A stretch of 64,000 nucleotides of DNA from Chloroflexota bacterium (GTDB lineage Bacteria; Chloroflexota; Anaerolineae; UBA4142; SHND01), in contig SHND01000020.1 of assembly GCA_004295045.1 (NCBI GenBank), positions 68,417 to 132,416 on the forward strand, written 5' to 3'. A program made the translations under genes and the position numbers. Shown in pieces: positions 17,994-27,083 of the stretch (its first letter is position 1; each line of letters begins with the position of its first letter). The notes beneath the pieces were generated by a model. The model had not been told where the DNA came from and ran no database searches. It saw only the letters and a program-made list of their open reading frames with translations.

Positions 17994-19402
17994 TTTTTGT
18001 GAGATGCCTCAAATTGTTCGCGAAACGATTTTTTGGCGAACGCGGGAAAATCGCGCGAGCGCGTCCACCCAATTAACGGCGGCGGCAAGCGTTTAATCCA
18101 TCCGTTCGTCGGCGCGGCGGCGAGCCGCGAGCCCCAACGCGAAAATGTTGTCGCCGCATGGAACAGCGCGGGACGCGTTACAGTAAAGGAATAGAGATGC
18201 AAGCCCAAGCGCAGCCACCACGCCATTTTTCCCGCGCGCGTCGCTTGATCGCGTTCGACGAGTAACATACGCGGAATATCAATACGGACGGGACATACCT
18301 CGCGGCACGCGCCGCACAACGAGCTCGCTTGCGGCAAATCGTTCCACGCTGCAATGCCGCCGAGCGCGGGCGTCAACACTGCGCCGACCGGTCCGGTGTA
18401 CACGCTGCCGTACGCGTGTCCGCCAATTTCACGATAGACGGGGCAAGCATTCAAACACGCGCCGCAGCGAATGCAATACAAAATTTCCGCGACCTCCGTC
18501 CCTAACACGCGCGAACGTCCATTGTCCAACAAGATAATGTGCAATTCGTCAGGACCATCGCCTTCGCCGTTCCGCCGCGGGCCTGTAATGAGATTGGTAT
18601 AAACTGTGATTTTTTGTCCCGTCGCGGAACGCGCCAAGACTTGGAGCATCACTGATAAGTCATCGAGATTCGGCACAATGCGTTCAATCCCCATCAACGC
18701 CACGTGCACGCGCGGCGCGGTGGTGGTCAAGCGTCCATTACCTTCATTCTCCACCAAACAAATCGTCCCTGTTTCCGCGATTCCAAAATTTACGCCACTG
18801 ATGCCCATGTCCGCCTCAAGAAATTCGCGGCGCAATTTCGCGCGCGCGGCGGCAGTCATCTGCGCGGGATCGTCGGTGTAAGGTATCGAAATTTTTTCGT
18901 GCAGCAGTTCGCCAATTTGTTCTTTGGTCTTGTGAATGGCGGGACCAACAATGTGAGAAGGCGTTTCGCCTGCAAGCTGAATAATGTATTCGCCCAAATC
19001 GGTTTCAACGACACGAATGTCATTGGATTCAAGCGCGCGATTCAACTCTGCCTCTTCCGAAATCATTGACTTGCCTTTGACCACAGTTTTGACATCATGC
19101 TTGCGCGCGATCTCATTTACGATTTCATTCAACGCGCTCGCGTCTGCCGCAAAGTGAACGTGACCGCCTGCCTTTTCCACGTTCGTCGCAAATTGTTCCA
19201 AGTACGCGTCAAGCCGCGACAAAGTATGCGCGCGAATCAAACGCGCGCGGTCGCGCACCGCGTCCGCATCCTCCAGCGAAGCCAACGCGCTGAGGCGCAT
19301 CGTTTGAAATCGTCCCGTCGCGCGGTCTAACGCGGTATGAAGAATTTGATCGCGCAGCGCCTTGTCTACGCGTTCGTGAAAAGTTACGTTGGGAGTATGC
19401 AA
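17990..19402 (-). CDS. lutB: LutB-type iron-sulfur lactate utilisation protein
   Basis: 470 residues. N-terminal LUD domain (KTVVKGKSMISEEAELN; VETDLGEYIIQLAGE), then two ferredoxin-type 4Fe-4S motifs, CIRCGACLNACP and CGACREVCP, and a C-terminal extension as in LutB/LldF. It passes electrons from lactate oxidation. The start appears to be TTG at 19402: an in-frame TGA lies a few codons upstream and no ATG is near the conserved N-terminus (FHERVDKAL). No Shine-Dalgarno is visible because the 7-bp repeat array runs up to the start. Confidence 0.93.
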   Translation of the reverse strand: MHTPNVTFHERVDKALRDQILHTALDRATGRFQTMRLSALASLEDADAVRDRARLIRAHTLSRLDAYLEQFATNVEKAGGHVHFAADASALNEIVNEIARKHDVKTVVKGKSMISEEAELNRALESNDIRVVETDLGEYIIQLAGETPSHIVGPAIHKTKEQIGELLHEKISIPYTDDPAQMTAAARAKLRREFLEADMGISGVNFGIAETGTICLVENEGNGRLTTTAPRVHVALMGIERIVPNLDDLSVMLQVLARSATGQKITVYTNLITGPRRNGEGDGPDELHIILLDNGRSRVLGTEVAEILYCIRCGACLNACPVYREIGGHAYGSVYTGPVGAVLTPALGGIAAWNDLPQASSLCGACREVCPVRIDIPRMLLVERDQATRAGKMAWWLRLGLHLYSFTVTRPALFHAATTFSRWGSRLAAAPTNGWIKRLPPPLIGWTRSRDFPAFAKKSFREQFEASHKK

Positions 19403-19410
19403 GCAAGTGT

Positions 19411-19466
19411 GAATTCAAAATTAGAAATTCAACGAGCGCGTTCTAATATTGAATTTTGAACTATGA
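19411..19466. repeat. Palindromic 7-bp repeat array between lutA and lutB
   Basis: The lutA-lutB gap splits into heptamers such as GAATTCA, AAATTAG, AAATTCA, then after a short GC core ATATTGA, ATTTTGA. The right half is the reverse complement of the left half except for one extra 7-base unit. The TAG stop of lutA (19461-19463) lies in the outermost unit. This is the same class of element as at 11923, 50671 and 56534. Confidence 0.7.
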
Positions 19467-20204
19467 CTTTTGGTCGAGAATTTCCGCGAGATGTTTCGTC
19501 CCGATATTCGTGCCGCGCCGATGCAAGCCGCCACCGATATGCAAGAGACAGCTCACATCACAGCCCACCACAGTTTCTGCTCTTGTGGATTCGATCGCGT
19601 CGAGTTTGCGTTCCAGCATCGCGCTCGAAATGTCTGCCATTTTGATCGCAAACAATCCGCCAAAGCCGCAGCACTCTTCCGCATGTGGTAATTCAACAAT
19701 TTCTCCGCCTTGAAGATTCTCCAACAATTTGCGCGGCGGCTCGATAATTCGCAGACCGCGCAAGAGGTGACACGACGGATGATAGGTTACGCGCTCTGTG
19801 AGATGCGCATCGAGCTCAGTCACACCCAAGACATCCACCAAAAACTGTGTGAACTCGTATGTGCGCGCCGCGATACTTTCGGCGAGCGCGCCAAATTTCG
19901 GATCGGACGCCAAAAGTTCGGGATAATGATGCACGAGCATGTCGGCGCACGAACCGGAAGGCACGATGATTGGCGCGTCCGATTTCGACAAAACATTGAG
20001 CGTATGCTTTGCCATCGCGCGGGCGTCATCCCACGCGCCGCCGTTGAACGCGGGTTGACCGCAGCACGTTTGCCCTTGCGGATATTCGACGGTCACACCC
20101 AATTTTTCCAACACGCGCACAACTGCCATTCCCGCTTCGGGGCGCAAAGTTTCAATCAGACACGTCGCAAACAATTGGGCGCGGCGCGGCGCATTCACAT
20201 TCAT
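19461..20204 (-). CDS. lutA: LutA-type cysteine-rich (CCG) Fe-S oxidoreductase
   Basis: 247 residues with two CCG modules: QTCCGQPAFNGG and EECCGFGGLFAIK, plus YHPSCHLLRGL between them, as in LutA and the heterodisulfide-reductase-B-like family. It is the first gene of lutA-lutB-lutC, transcribed divergently from the HAD phosphatase. AAGGAG lies about ten bases upstream of the chosen ATG. It is the Fe-S partner of the lactate oxidation complex. Confidence 0.93.
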   Translation of the reverse strand: MNVNAPRRAQLFATCLIETLRPEAGMAVVRVLEKLGVTVEYPQGQTCCGQPAFNGGAWDDARAMAKHTLNVLSKSDAPIIVPSGSCADMLVHHYPELLASDPKFGALAESIAARTYEFTQFLVDVLGVTELDAHLTERVTYHPSCHLLRGLRIIEPPRKLLENLQGGEIVELPHAEECCGFGGLFAIKMADISSAMLERKLDAIESTRAETVVGCDVSCLLHIGGGLHRRGTNIGTKHLAEILDQKS

Positions 20205-20312
20205 TCCTCAATGACTCCTTGACATTCGCGACAGATAACGGATAATTCCCGCGAGCTGCAAACATTGTAGGCAAGTCCGCATATTTTTTCAAATGTACAA
20301 GTCGGGAGCATT

Positions 20313-20966
20313 GTGACACTCGGATTTATTTTTGATTTGGACGGTACGATCGTTGACTCGACCGCGCACTATCGCGAAACGTGGGCAGAGCTGCTCCGCG
20401 AATTTGGCGCGGCGGATGACCCTGAATTATTCTTGGGGCGCGCGACGCGCGAAAATTTCCGTTTGCTTCTCGGCAATGATGTCACCGAACACGAGATGGA
20501 AGAGTACGTGGCGCGACAAGCCGAAATCGGCAAAGCAAAAATGCGCGCAAAGGGTGTGCAAGCCCACGACGGCGTTGTGGAATTGATTCGTGATTTGAAA
20601 TCGCGCGGAGTGAAACTCGCAATCGCAACGGCGGCGGAGCGCAGCAATACGGAATGGACGCTGCAACAACTTGGCATTCGCGACGCGTTTGACGCGATTG
20701 TTACGGACCAAGACGTTGCGCGCGGAAAACCTGCGCCCGATGTATTTGTGGAAGCGCTGCGGCGGCTCGACGTGGACGCGTCGCACTGCGCGGTGATGGA
20801 AGATTCCGCGACAGGCGTGCGCGCGGCAAAAGCGGCGGGCTTGCGCGCCATCGCCGTCCTCACCACACACTCGCGCCGTGAATTGCAGAACGCGGGCGCG
20901 GATCGAATTATCGCGCGCGCAACGGAATTGAATGTGGACGATGTGATTCAATACCTGAAAGGATAA
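20313..20966 (+). CDS. HAD-superfamily phosphatase (phosphoglycolate phosphatase/beta-PGM-like)
   Basis: 217 residues from GTG 20313 with GGGAG five bases upstream. HAD motifs: DLDGTIVDS (motif I with nucleophile Asp), IATAAERSN (motif II), RGKPAPDVF (motif III Lys) and MEDSATGVRAAKAAG (motif IV). An alpha-helical C1 cap lies between motifs I and II. It is a soluble sugar- or glycolate-phosphate phosphatase; several substrates fit this subfamily. It lies 27 bp upstream of the M24 peptidase gene. Confidence 0.88.
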   Translation: MTLGFIFDLDGTIVDSTAHYRETWAELLREFGAADDPELFLGRATRENFRLLLGNDVTEHEMEEYVARQAEIGKAKMRAKGVQAHDGVVELIRDLKSRGVKLAIATAAERSNTEWTLQQLGIRDAFDAIVTDQDVARGKPAPDVFVEALRRLDVDASHCAVMEDSATGVRAAKAAGLRAIAVLTTHSRRELQNAGADRIIARATELNVDDVIQYLKG

Positions 20967-20993
20967 TTTTGTGATTGAGCGAAAAGGATAAAG

Positions 20994-22142
20994 ATGCAGC
21001 ACCAACCCCAACGCGAACAAACACACGAACTTTTAAAAGCGCGCGGCATCGAGCGCGCGTTATTTGCCAACATCGCCACCGTGAAATGGCTGACGGGTTT
21101 TAATCCGCCGATTCAAACCGGACCGAGCCCGTTTCTCGGCGGACCGCCGCTGGTGTGGTACGAAAACGACCATTGGACGCTGATGGTGATGGATTGGCAA
21201 ACTGTGAACGCGGGCGCGTTTGGAGAGCAGGAGAATTGCGCGCTCGCGAGCTACACGGGCTACACGGTAGACCAGCCACTGACCGGACAGGTGAAATTGC
21301 GCGCGTTATTCCGCGAAATTGTCCACACTCAACTTGCGGGAAAAATTGGAATCGAATTACGCGACGCGCCAGCGGATATAGCGTTATCTCTCGACTCTTT
21401 GAGTCGCCACGAACATCGCGCGGCGGAATTGATTCCAATTGACACTTGGCTCGATCCTTTTCGCCGCATCAAGACGCCCGAAGAATTGCATAAAATGCGC
21501 GACAATTTTCGCTTGACCGATATTGGACATGCGGCGGCGCGGTATGCCGTTGTCGTAGGCGCGCGCGAAATTGATGTGTGGAACGCCGCTCATTCCGCAA
21601 TTGAACGCGCGGCAGGACAGCGCGTGCCGCTGGGAAATGATTGCGTCGTCGGGTATCGTCAGAAAAATGACGGTGGTTGGCCCCTCGCTTACGAAATCCG
21701 CGCGGGCGACTCGGTGATCGTTGATTTGTCAACGATTTTGCACGGCTATTGGAACGATTCGTGCGCGACGTATTACGCGGGTGAACCATCGGCGAAACAG
21801 CGCGCGATGCATCGCACCACCGAACGCGCGCTCGACCTGGCAATTTCGTTAGTGAAACCGGGCGCGGTGGCAAAGGAGATTGATTCAGCCGTCCGCGAAT
21901 TCATGCGCAAGGAAGGGTATCCTGTGTATTGGCATCACACGGGACATTCGCTCGGCGTCACTTCACATGAAGACCCGCGCATTGTGCCGTACAATGAGAT
22001 GGCGCTGCAGCCGAACATGGTGATCATGCTCGAACCGGGAATTTATTTCAGCGGTGAAACGAGCGTACGCCTCGAAGATGCCGTGTTGGTCACAAACGAC
22101 GGCGCGGAAATTTTGTCGCGACACGACAAGAGCATCGGATAA
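20994..22142 (+). CDS. M24-family Xaa-Pro peptidase
   Basis: 382 residues. An N-terminal creatinase/prolidase-like domain (~1-150) is followed by the pita-bread domain. The five metal ligands are visible: Asp in VDLST, Asp in WNDSCATYY, His in HHTGHSLGVTSHEDP, Glu in MLEPGIYF and Glu in VRLEDAVLV. It should be a dinuclear-metal aminopeptidase or prolidase cleaving X-Pro bonds. The gene ends in the A run that serves as the terminator tail for the convergent gltA. Confidence 0.9.
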   Translation: MQHQPQREQTHELLKARGIERALFANIATVKWLTGFNPPIQTGPSPFLGGPPLVWYENDHWTLMVMDWQTVNAGAFGEQENCALASYTGYTVDQPLTGQVKLRALFREIVHTQLAGKIGIELRDAPADIALSLDSLSRHEHRAAELIPIDTWLDPFRRIKTPEELHKMRDNFRLTDIGHAAARYAVVVGAREIDVWNAAHSAIERAAGQRVPLGNDCVVGYRQKNDGGWPLAYEIRAGDSVIVDLSTILHGYWNDSCATYYAGEPSAKQRAMHRTTERALDLAISLVKPGAVAKEIDSAVREFMRKEGYPVYWHHTGHSLGVTSHEDPRIVPYNEMALQPNMVIMLEPGIYFSGETSVRLEDAVLVTNDGAEILSRHDKSIG

Positions 22143-22166
22143 AAAAAATGCCGTCAGTTGACGGCA
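22141..22166 (-). terminator. Intrinsic terminator of gltA
   Basis: Read on the minus strand, an 8-bp perfect stem (TGCCGTCA / TGACGGCA, 22149-22166) with a two-base centre is followed by eight T (A run 22141-22148). It begins 15 bp after the gltA stop. Confidence 0.8.
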
Positions 22167-22180
22167 CAAGAAGATTTGAG

Positions 22181-23509
22181 CTAGCGCGCTGCGAGTGGAA
22201 CATAATCGCGTTGAGCCGAGCCGGTATAAATCTGGCGCGGTCGCGCGATTTTTTGTTCGGGGTCATTCAACATCTCTTGCCACTGGGCAAGCCAGCCCAC
22301 CGTGCGCGGAATCGCAAAGAGGACGGGAAAGAACGTAACCGGAAAGCCCATCGCCTGATAAATCAAGCCCGAATAAAAATCAACGTTCGGATACAGTTTG
22401 CGTTTGACAAAGTATTCGTCTTGCAGCGCGATGCGTTCGAGCTCTAACGCGATCTCGAGCAAAGGGTTGACGCCTGTGACCTTGAACACCTCATCCGCGG
22501 TCCGTTTGATAATTTTCGCGCGCGGGTCGTAATTTTTGTACACGCGGTGACCAAACCCCATCAATCTGCCTTCGCCCTTTTTCACACGCTCGATAAAGTC
22601 CGGCACATTTTTTATGTTGCCAATCTGCGTAAGCATGCGCAGCACTTCTTCGTTCGCGCCGCCGTGCAAAGGTCCATACAACGCAGCCGCCGCGCCCGCC
22701 ATCGCTGAGTAGGGATCAACGTGTGACGAGCCAATCGCGCGCATCGCGTTCGTGCCGCAATTCTGCTCATGGTCGGCGTGCAAGATAAAGAGGACATCGA
22801 GCGCGCGTGTTTTGACCGGATCGGGCTCGTACTTGGACTGCGTCATCATGTCCAACATGCGCAAAAAATTTCCCGTGTAGGACAAATCGTTGTCGGGATA
22901 CACATACAGCAAGCCGCGCGTATGGCGATACGAAAATGCCGCAATCGTTGGCGTTTTTGCAATCAGCCGAATAATTTGCTTGAGCCGATTCTCGGGATCG
23001 TGAATGTCACTTGATTCGGGATAGTAGGTCGAAAGTGCGGCGACGGTGCTGATAAACATCCCCATCGGATGTGCATCATAGCGAAACGCCTGCATTAGGA
23101 CTTTGACATTCTCATGCAAAAAGGTGCGATGGATAATTCTATATTCCCAATCCTTGTACTGCGCGGGGGTTGGTAGTTCGCCATTGAGAATCAGATACGC
23201 CGTTTCGAGGTAATTGCTCTGTTCGGCAAGTTGTTCAATCGGATAGCCGCGATAGCGCAGAATCCCTTTGTCGCCGTCAATATAAGTGATGCTGCTGCGC
23301 GTCGCCGCGGTGTTCATCAACGCGGGATCGTACGTCATCATCCCAAAATCATCATCATTGACTTTGATTTGCCGCAGGTCCATCGCGCGAATCGTTCCAT
23401 CGGTGATTGGAATCTCGTACTGCTTACCTGTGCGATTATCGGTGATGGTCACAGTCTCGCGCGGCGCCTTGCCGTTGGGCTTGTCTTGGATATTTGTCGC
23501 CGGTGTCAT
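22181..23509 (-). CDS. gltA: Citrate synthase
   Basis: 442 residues from ATG 23509, chosen over GTG 23518 because AAGGAG lies eight bases upstream of the ATG and abuts the GTG. Type II citrate synthase motifs: active-site His in GPLHGGANEEVL, FGHRVYKNYDPRA, and the Asp in NVDFYSGLIY, then PVLFAIPRTVGWLAQW. The N-terminal ~50 residues form the small beta domain of the GltA type. It condenses acetyl-CoA and oxaloacetate, entry to the TCA cycle. It has its own terminator and appears monocistronic. Confidence 0.96.
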   Translation of the reverse strand: MTPATNIQDKPNGKAPRETVTITDNRTGKQYEIPITDGTIRAMDLRQIKVNDDDFGMMTYDPALMNTAATRSSITYIDGDKGILRYRGYPIEQLAEQSNYLETAYLILNGELPTPAQYKDWEYRIIHRTFLHENVKVLMQAFRYDAHPMGMFISTVAALSTYYPESSDIHDPENRLKQIIRLIAKTPTIAAFSYRHTRGLLYVYPDNDLSYTGNFLRMLDMMTQSKYEPDPVKTRALDVLFILHADHEQNCGTNAMRAIGSSHVDPYSAMAGAAAALYGPLHGGANEEVLRMLTQIGNIKNVPDFIERVKKGEGRLMGFGHRVYKNYDPRAKIIKRTADEVFKVTGVNPLLEIALELERIALQDEYFVKRKLYPNVDFYSGLIYQAMGFPVTFFPVLFAIPRTVGWLAQWQEMLNDPEQKIARPRQIYTGSAQRDYVPLAAR

Positions 23510-23560
23510 CGTCTTCACTCCTTTGTGATGCGTGTTGTATTAAAGCCGAGTGCAAAATAA

Positions 23561-23569
23561 TGCTATAAT
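23561..23569 (+). promoter_or_regulatory. Extended -10 promoter (TGCTATAAT)
   Basis: TGC followed by TATAAT at 23564-23569, about 67 bp before the ATG at 23636. No convincing -35 box is seen, as expected for an extended -10. The same nine-base motif occurs on the minus strand before the genes at 26860 and 63768. Confidence 0.55.
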
Positions 23570-23635
23570 TTTTTCGTTATCCCATCGTGGCAATCGAACG
23601 CCGTTTGGGCGCGCTTGCCTGTCCAATCTCATTCC

Positions 23636-24289
23636 ATGTTTGATTCGCCGCTGATCACAGCCCTGCTCATCCTCTTTTTGGTATTGTTGTGCTGGTATTT
23701 ATTGGGCATGCAGTACAATATCCGGCGTGAGCGCCGCGCGCTCAGATGGATGGAAAACGGTCTACCCATCATTGGCGAAAAAGCGGCGTTGGATTGGTCC
23801 GGCGTTTCGCATGTCGAGATTCAGGTGCCGAAAGCCAAAGAGCCGTTCCGCTCGGCAGATGTAGTCATTGATTTGGTGCCGCGCGAAATTCCGCTTTGGT
23901 GGTTCTGGCGCAAAAACGTGCCCACGCAAGATACCATCATCGTCCGCGCCCAGCTGCGCACTGCGCCGCGTTTCGATCTCGTTTCGCACAGTCCGCATGT
24001 TCCGGCGGATGAACAATTGAAACGTTCAGGAACGGGACAGTGGACGGCGGTTCAGGGTGGACTGGCGAATGCAATGTCTGCCGATATTCGCGGCAATATC
24101 TCTCCCTACACGGTCAATCGTCTCATTGTCCAAACTACTCTCGAAGGAATGACGCTGACGCGTCTGATTGTGCATCGTTCCGCGCCGAATTTAGAAGTGC
24201 ATTATCTTTTGCCGCAATTCGAACAAGTTTCCTCGCTGCGCGTATTCACCGGCATTCATCAATTAGGCGAAGAGGTCGCGCAGGTTTAG
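23636..24289 (+). CDS. Membrane-anchored protein of unknown function
   Basis: 217 residues from ATG 23636. One N-terminal membrane segment (LITALLILFLVLLCWYLLGM) is followed by a soluble, beta-rich domain starting YNIRRERRALRWMENGLP and containing TAVQGGLANAMSADIRGN. Topology suggests a cytoplasmic domain, since basic residues follow the helix. I do not recognise a family. It lies divergent from gltA with its own extended -10 promoter and converges on a lipoprotein gene. Confidence 0.55.
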   Translation: MFDSPLITALLILFLVLLCWYLLGMQYNIRRERRALRWMENGLPIIGEKAALDWSGVSHVEIQVPKAKEPFRSADVVIDLVPREIPLWWFWRKNVPTQDTIIVRAQLRTAPRFDLVSHSPHVPADEQLKRSGTGQWTAVQGGLANAMSADIRGNISPYTVNRLIVQTTLEGMTLTRLIVHRSAPNLEVHYLLPQFEQVSSLRVFTGIHQLGEEVAQV

Positions 24290-24306
24290 GAAATATCGCC
24301 GCAGTC

Positions 24307-24798
24307 TTAATGGGTTGCCAATGACAAGGTGAGTTCTTTTTCACCGCTTGACGGGTCTTGAGCCAACGCAATCAACAACGTTTGATCCACGCGCACCCAA
24401 ATCGCGCCTTGCAGATTTTTGCTCGCCTCATTCGCGTTGTTTGTGAACACACGCATCGCGGGGTCTTCGCGCCAACCCGCCGCTTGCAATTTGTCGGCAT
24501 AAAACGTTTTGACTTGATCGAACGTTGTATCTTGCGGGACACGGAAACTGCGCTGTGTTTTATCCACCTCGATGCCAAGCCCGATGAACGGTGGCGTTTC
24601 GCGCTGCGCCGGACCGAAAACCGATTCTATGATTTTGCTTTCGCCAAAGTTCAGCTCTGTCGCGCCGGGATAGGTTGCCAATTCACTAATGGCAATCGGC
24701 TGACCCCCAATCACGCGTCCGCCCGACGGCGCAGAACACGCGGCGAGAACAAAAAGCGAAAGAGTGCAGAGCAGAAATAGACTCGTACGAGAAATCAT
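24307..24798 (-). CDS. Predicted lipoprotein of unknown function
   Basis: 163 residues. Signal sequence with lipobox LAAC (Cys ~21; MISRTSLFLLCTLSLFVL then AACSAPSG), followed by a small domain with YPGATELNFGES and TTFDQVKTFYADKLQAAGW, which resembles small secreted domains with a 'phase the voltage into X' style helix-strand repeat but is not a named family to me. It would be processed by the LspA encoded at 43290. It converges with the preceding plus-strand gene, 17 bp apart. Confidence 0.65.
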   Translation of the reverse strand: MISRTSLFLLCTLSLFVLAACSAPSGGRVIGGQPIAISELATYPGATELNFGESKIIESVFGPAQRETPPFIGLGIEVDKTQRSFRVPQDTTFDQVKTFYADKLQAAGWREDPAMRVFTNNANEASKNLQGAIWVRVDQTLLIALAQDPSSGEKELTLSLATH

Positions 24799-24877
24799 TT
24801 TGTTCGATGCAAAGGTACAATATGTCAGAAAAACGCGCTCGTCTCTATTCCATCTGACACGTCACCCGCCTCCATCC

Positions 24878-25966
24878 TCAACGAATTTTTCCGCGCGCTT
24901 GAATTTCAAATTCCCCAATCACTTGGTCCTGACTCACCGCAACAAAAGAATCGTGCAAATTCATCACCGCGCACGCGTGATTGGGAATAATTTCTACTTT
25001 GTCGCCGATGTTGGGTAAAGGTCCCTCTCCCGCAATGCGCACGGTCGCGTGTTCTTCGTTCAAGCGCCAAATCTCCAGATTCGGAAAATTCTTGACGGTG
25101 CCAAACAGACCATTCGGCGCCGCATCCGACGAGAGGGTTTTACTGCCCGCGTCAAAAATCAACCGGTCGGGATGTTTGGCTACCACAGTTGCGAGAATCG
25201 TCTGCGCGCAGTCGTCCCACGAACACGCGTATTTCAAAACCTGCGTCGTGTCATAAAAAACGTACGTGCCCGGACGTATTTCGGTCACGCCCTTTACGTT
25301 GGCGGAAAAACGCGCGGTGGGCGTCGAGCCAACACTCACTTCGCGCACCTCGATCCCATCCGCGCGAATCAGCTCTGCCGTTTCGACCATCCATTCGCCC
25401 TCTTCCTTGCCAATCTGCCGAATCTCTTCCAGCGATTTCGCTTTGTACGTATGCCCCGCGTGCGTCATAATGCCAAGAAATTCAACCCCCGGCAGTTCGA
25501 CAATTTCGCGCACCAAATCGCGCGCCCCTTCGTGATGCATCGTGCCGACGCGTCCCAGTCCAACGTCCACTTCGACGTACATGCCAATTTTCGCGCCGCG
25601 CGCGTGCGCTGCATCGGAAATGTCCTGCGCGACTTGGCGTGAATCGAGCGACACACGCACGTTGGCGCGTTCTGCCAGATAAAGCAGACGTTCCATTTTT
25701 GGCGCGCCCTGTAATGGAAACGCGATGAGAATATCATCCACACCGCCCGCATTCATCACTTCCGCTTCGCCTAGTTTCGCGACGGTAATTCCCTTTGCGC
25801 CTGCGCGCATTTGCAAATGCGAAATGAGCGGCGTTTTGTGCGTCTTGGTATGCGGACGAAGTTTTACGCCCGCATCGTCCGCGACTTGCTGCATCGCGCA
25901 GATATTGCGCTGCATAATGTCCCAATCAATGACAAGCGCGGGGGTGTCGAGGTCGAATTTGTGCAT
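24878..25966 (-). CDS. D-threonine aldolase / D-serine dehydratase-like PLP enzyme
   Basis: 362 residues, fold-type III PLP protein. N-terminal alanine-racemase-like barrel with the PLP lysine region RPHTKTHKTP, then AKLGEAEVM, and FLGIMTHAGHTY. The C-terminal DSD1-type beta domain has EEHATV and IIPNHACAVMN, supplying the metal-binding His and Cys. The family cleaves D-threonine to glycine and acetaldehyde or deaminates D-serine. Which activity applies cannot be decided. No clear Shine-Dalgarno precedes the ATG. Confidence 0.85.
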   Translation of the reverse strand: MHKFDLDTPALVIDWDIMQRNICAMQQVADDAGVKLRPHTKTHKTPLISHLQMRAGAKGITVAKLGEAEVMNAGGVDDILIAFPLQGAPKMERLLYLAERANVRVSLDSRQVAQDISDAAHARGAKIGMYVEVDVGLGRVGTMHHEGARDLVREIVELPGVEFLGIMTHAGHTYKAKSLEEIRQIGKEEGEWMVETAELIRADGIEVREVSVGSTPTARFSANVKGVTEIRPGTYVFYDTTQVLKYACSWDDCAQTILATVVAKHPDRLIFDAGSKTLSSDAAPNGLFGTVKNFPNLEIWRLNEEHATVRIAGEGPLPNIGDKVEIIPNHACAVMNLHDSFVAVSQDQVIGEFEIQARGKIR

Positions 25967-26023
25967 GGTGATTTTTGTCAGAGGATCGGCTCGCTCACAA
26001 GTGCGCGGATTTGTTTTTCTCGC

Positions 26024-26860
26024 TTAGCGTGTTTTGCGACGAACGCGAATTGCACCAACCAGCAGAAACAAGAGAAGCAAGCCCAGCGCGACGAGTGGCA
26101 CGAGCCACCACGAATCGAACTGCGCTCCAACTGTCGGCAAGAGTCTGACGCCGCTCTGTGGCGCGAACAGCGCGCTCCACTGCACCATCTGATTGGAGGT
26201 GGCGCAAACGCGTCCGGTCGGCGCGTCCAAAGTCGGCTTGACAAGCGTCCAAGTTCCCGTTGCATCGGCGAGACCAATTGAAAACGCGTCGGGGTTGTTC
26301 GCCGCAGCCGCGAGCTGCTCGGGTCCAAAGGAAATGCAATAGAGGACTGGACCGCTGAGGCTCGCGAGCGCTTGGGCATTGCTGTCTGACCACGTGAACC
26401 GATAGCAGCGATTCAAAAAAAGAAATCCTGTCGGCGAAGCGGGACAGGGCGGCTGTGGTAATGATCCTTCAATGTTCAAAGCCGAACCCGCGCCAGCTGC
26501 GCCTGCGCCAACGACGAGAATCAAATTCTCTGCACTGCATGTCGCGCCATCGCTGCCAATCGAACAAACGCTGCCTTGACCTACAGACCCGGCGCCGGAG
26601 GAACCGCCTGTGTCGGTCGAGCCACCACTGTCACCACCACTTCCGCCATTGTCGTTGCCGCCATTGTTTGTGCCGTCGGTGGAGGTTGCAGGCGGGATTG
26701 CTGTAGGGATGGTGGAGGTTGGTTCAGGAGGTGTTGGGACTGTCCCTTGTGCGCCGGGCGCCGCCCACGTCGTGCTGGTGAGTGCGAGCATCACAATCGC
26801 CAGCAAGCAAAACGCAAAAAGAACCAGCGCTACGCCGTTACGCCATTTTGAATCTTGCAT
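26024..26860 (-). CDS. Exported protein with Gly/Ser/Thr-rich linker and C-terminal anchor
   Basis: 278 residues from ATG 26860, chosen because AAGGAGG lies six bases upstream. Signal/anchor segment (VALVLFAFCLLAIVMLAL), a ~70-residue low-complexity stretch of P, T, then G/S/N/D (about residues 40-95), a compact domain containing two CSIG/TCS-type cysteines and RCYRFTW, and a C-terminal membrane helix with a basic end (GAIRVRRKTR). It is likely a cell-surface protein held in the membrane. No family is recognised. It stands alone with its own extended -10 promoter. Confidence 0.65.
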   Translation of the reverse strand: MQDSKWRNGVALVLFAFCLLAIVMLALTSTTWAAPGAQGTVPTPPEPTSTIPTAIPPATSTDGTNNGGNDNGGSGGDSGGSTDTGGSSGAGSVGQGSVCSIGSDGATCSAENLILVVGAGAAGAGSALNIEGSLPQPPCPASPTGFLFLNRCYRFTWSDSNAQALASLSGPVLYCISFGPEQLAAAANNPDAFSIGLADATGTWTLVKPTLDAPTGRVCATSNQMVQWSALFAPQSGVRLLPTVGAQFDSWWLVPLVALGLLLLFLLVGAIRVRRKTR

Positions 26861-26894
26861 ACGCCTCCTTGATTTTATTGCAATCGCCATTTCG

Positions 26895-26903
26895 ATTATA
26901 GCA
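26895..26903 (-). promoter_or_regulatory. Extended -10 promoter (TGCTATAAT)
   Basis: On the minus strand TGC-TATAAT (TATAAT at 26895-26900), about 35 bp before the ATG at 26860. Back-to-back with the plus-strand promoter at 26957-26984. Confidence 0.55.
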
Positions 26904-26956
26904 TACGTTACAATGTCCGCTGCCGATTTGTTGCGGACAGCACGCGCGACTTTGTG

Positions 26957-26984
26957 TTGACAATTGAATTGACACGGCTATACT
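26957..26984 (+). promoter_or_regulatory. Near-consensus sigma-A promoter for the GT2 gene
   Basis: TTGACA (26957-26962), a 16-bp spacer, TATACT (26979-26984). The transcript would have a ~93-nt leader that contains an 8-bp stem (27018-27025 with 27046-27053, TTTCGCCA/TGGCGAAA). The message has no obvious Shine-Dalgarno directly before its ATG. Confidence 0.7.
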
Positions 26985-27083
26985 CTTTTCGACCTTTTCC
27001 ATAGTTTCAATTACTTGTTTCGCCAAGGATTTGTTTTTACAAAGGTGGCGAAATTTCTTTGCCACGCCGTCCCATCCTTTTCA

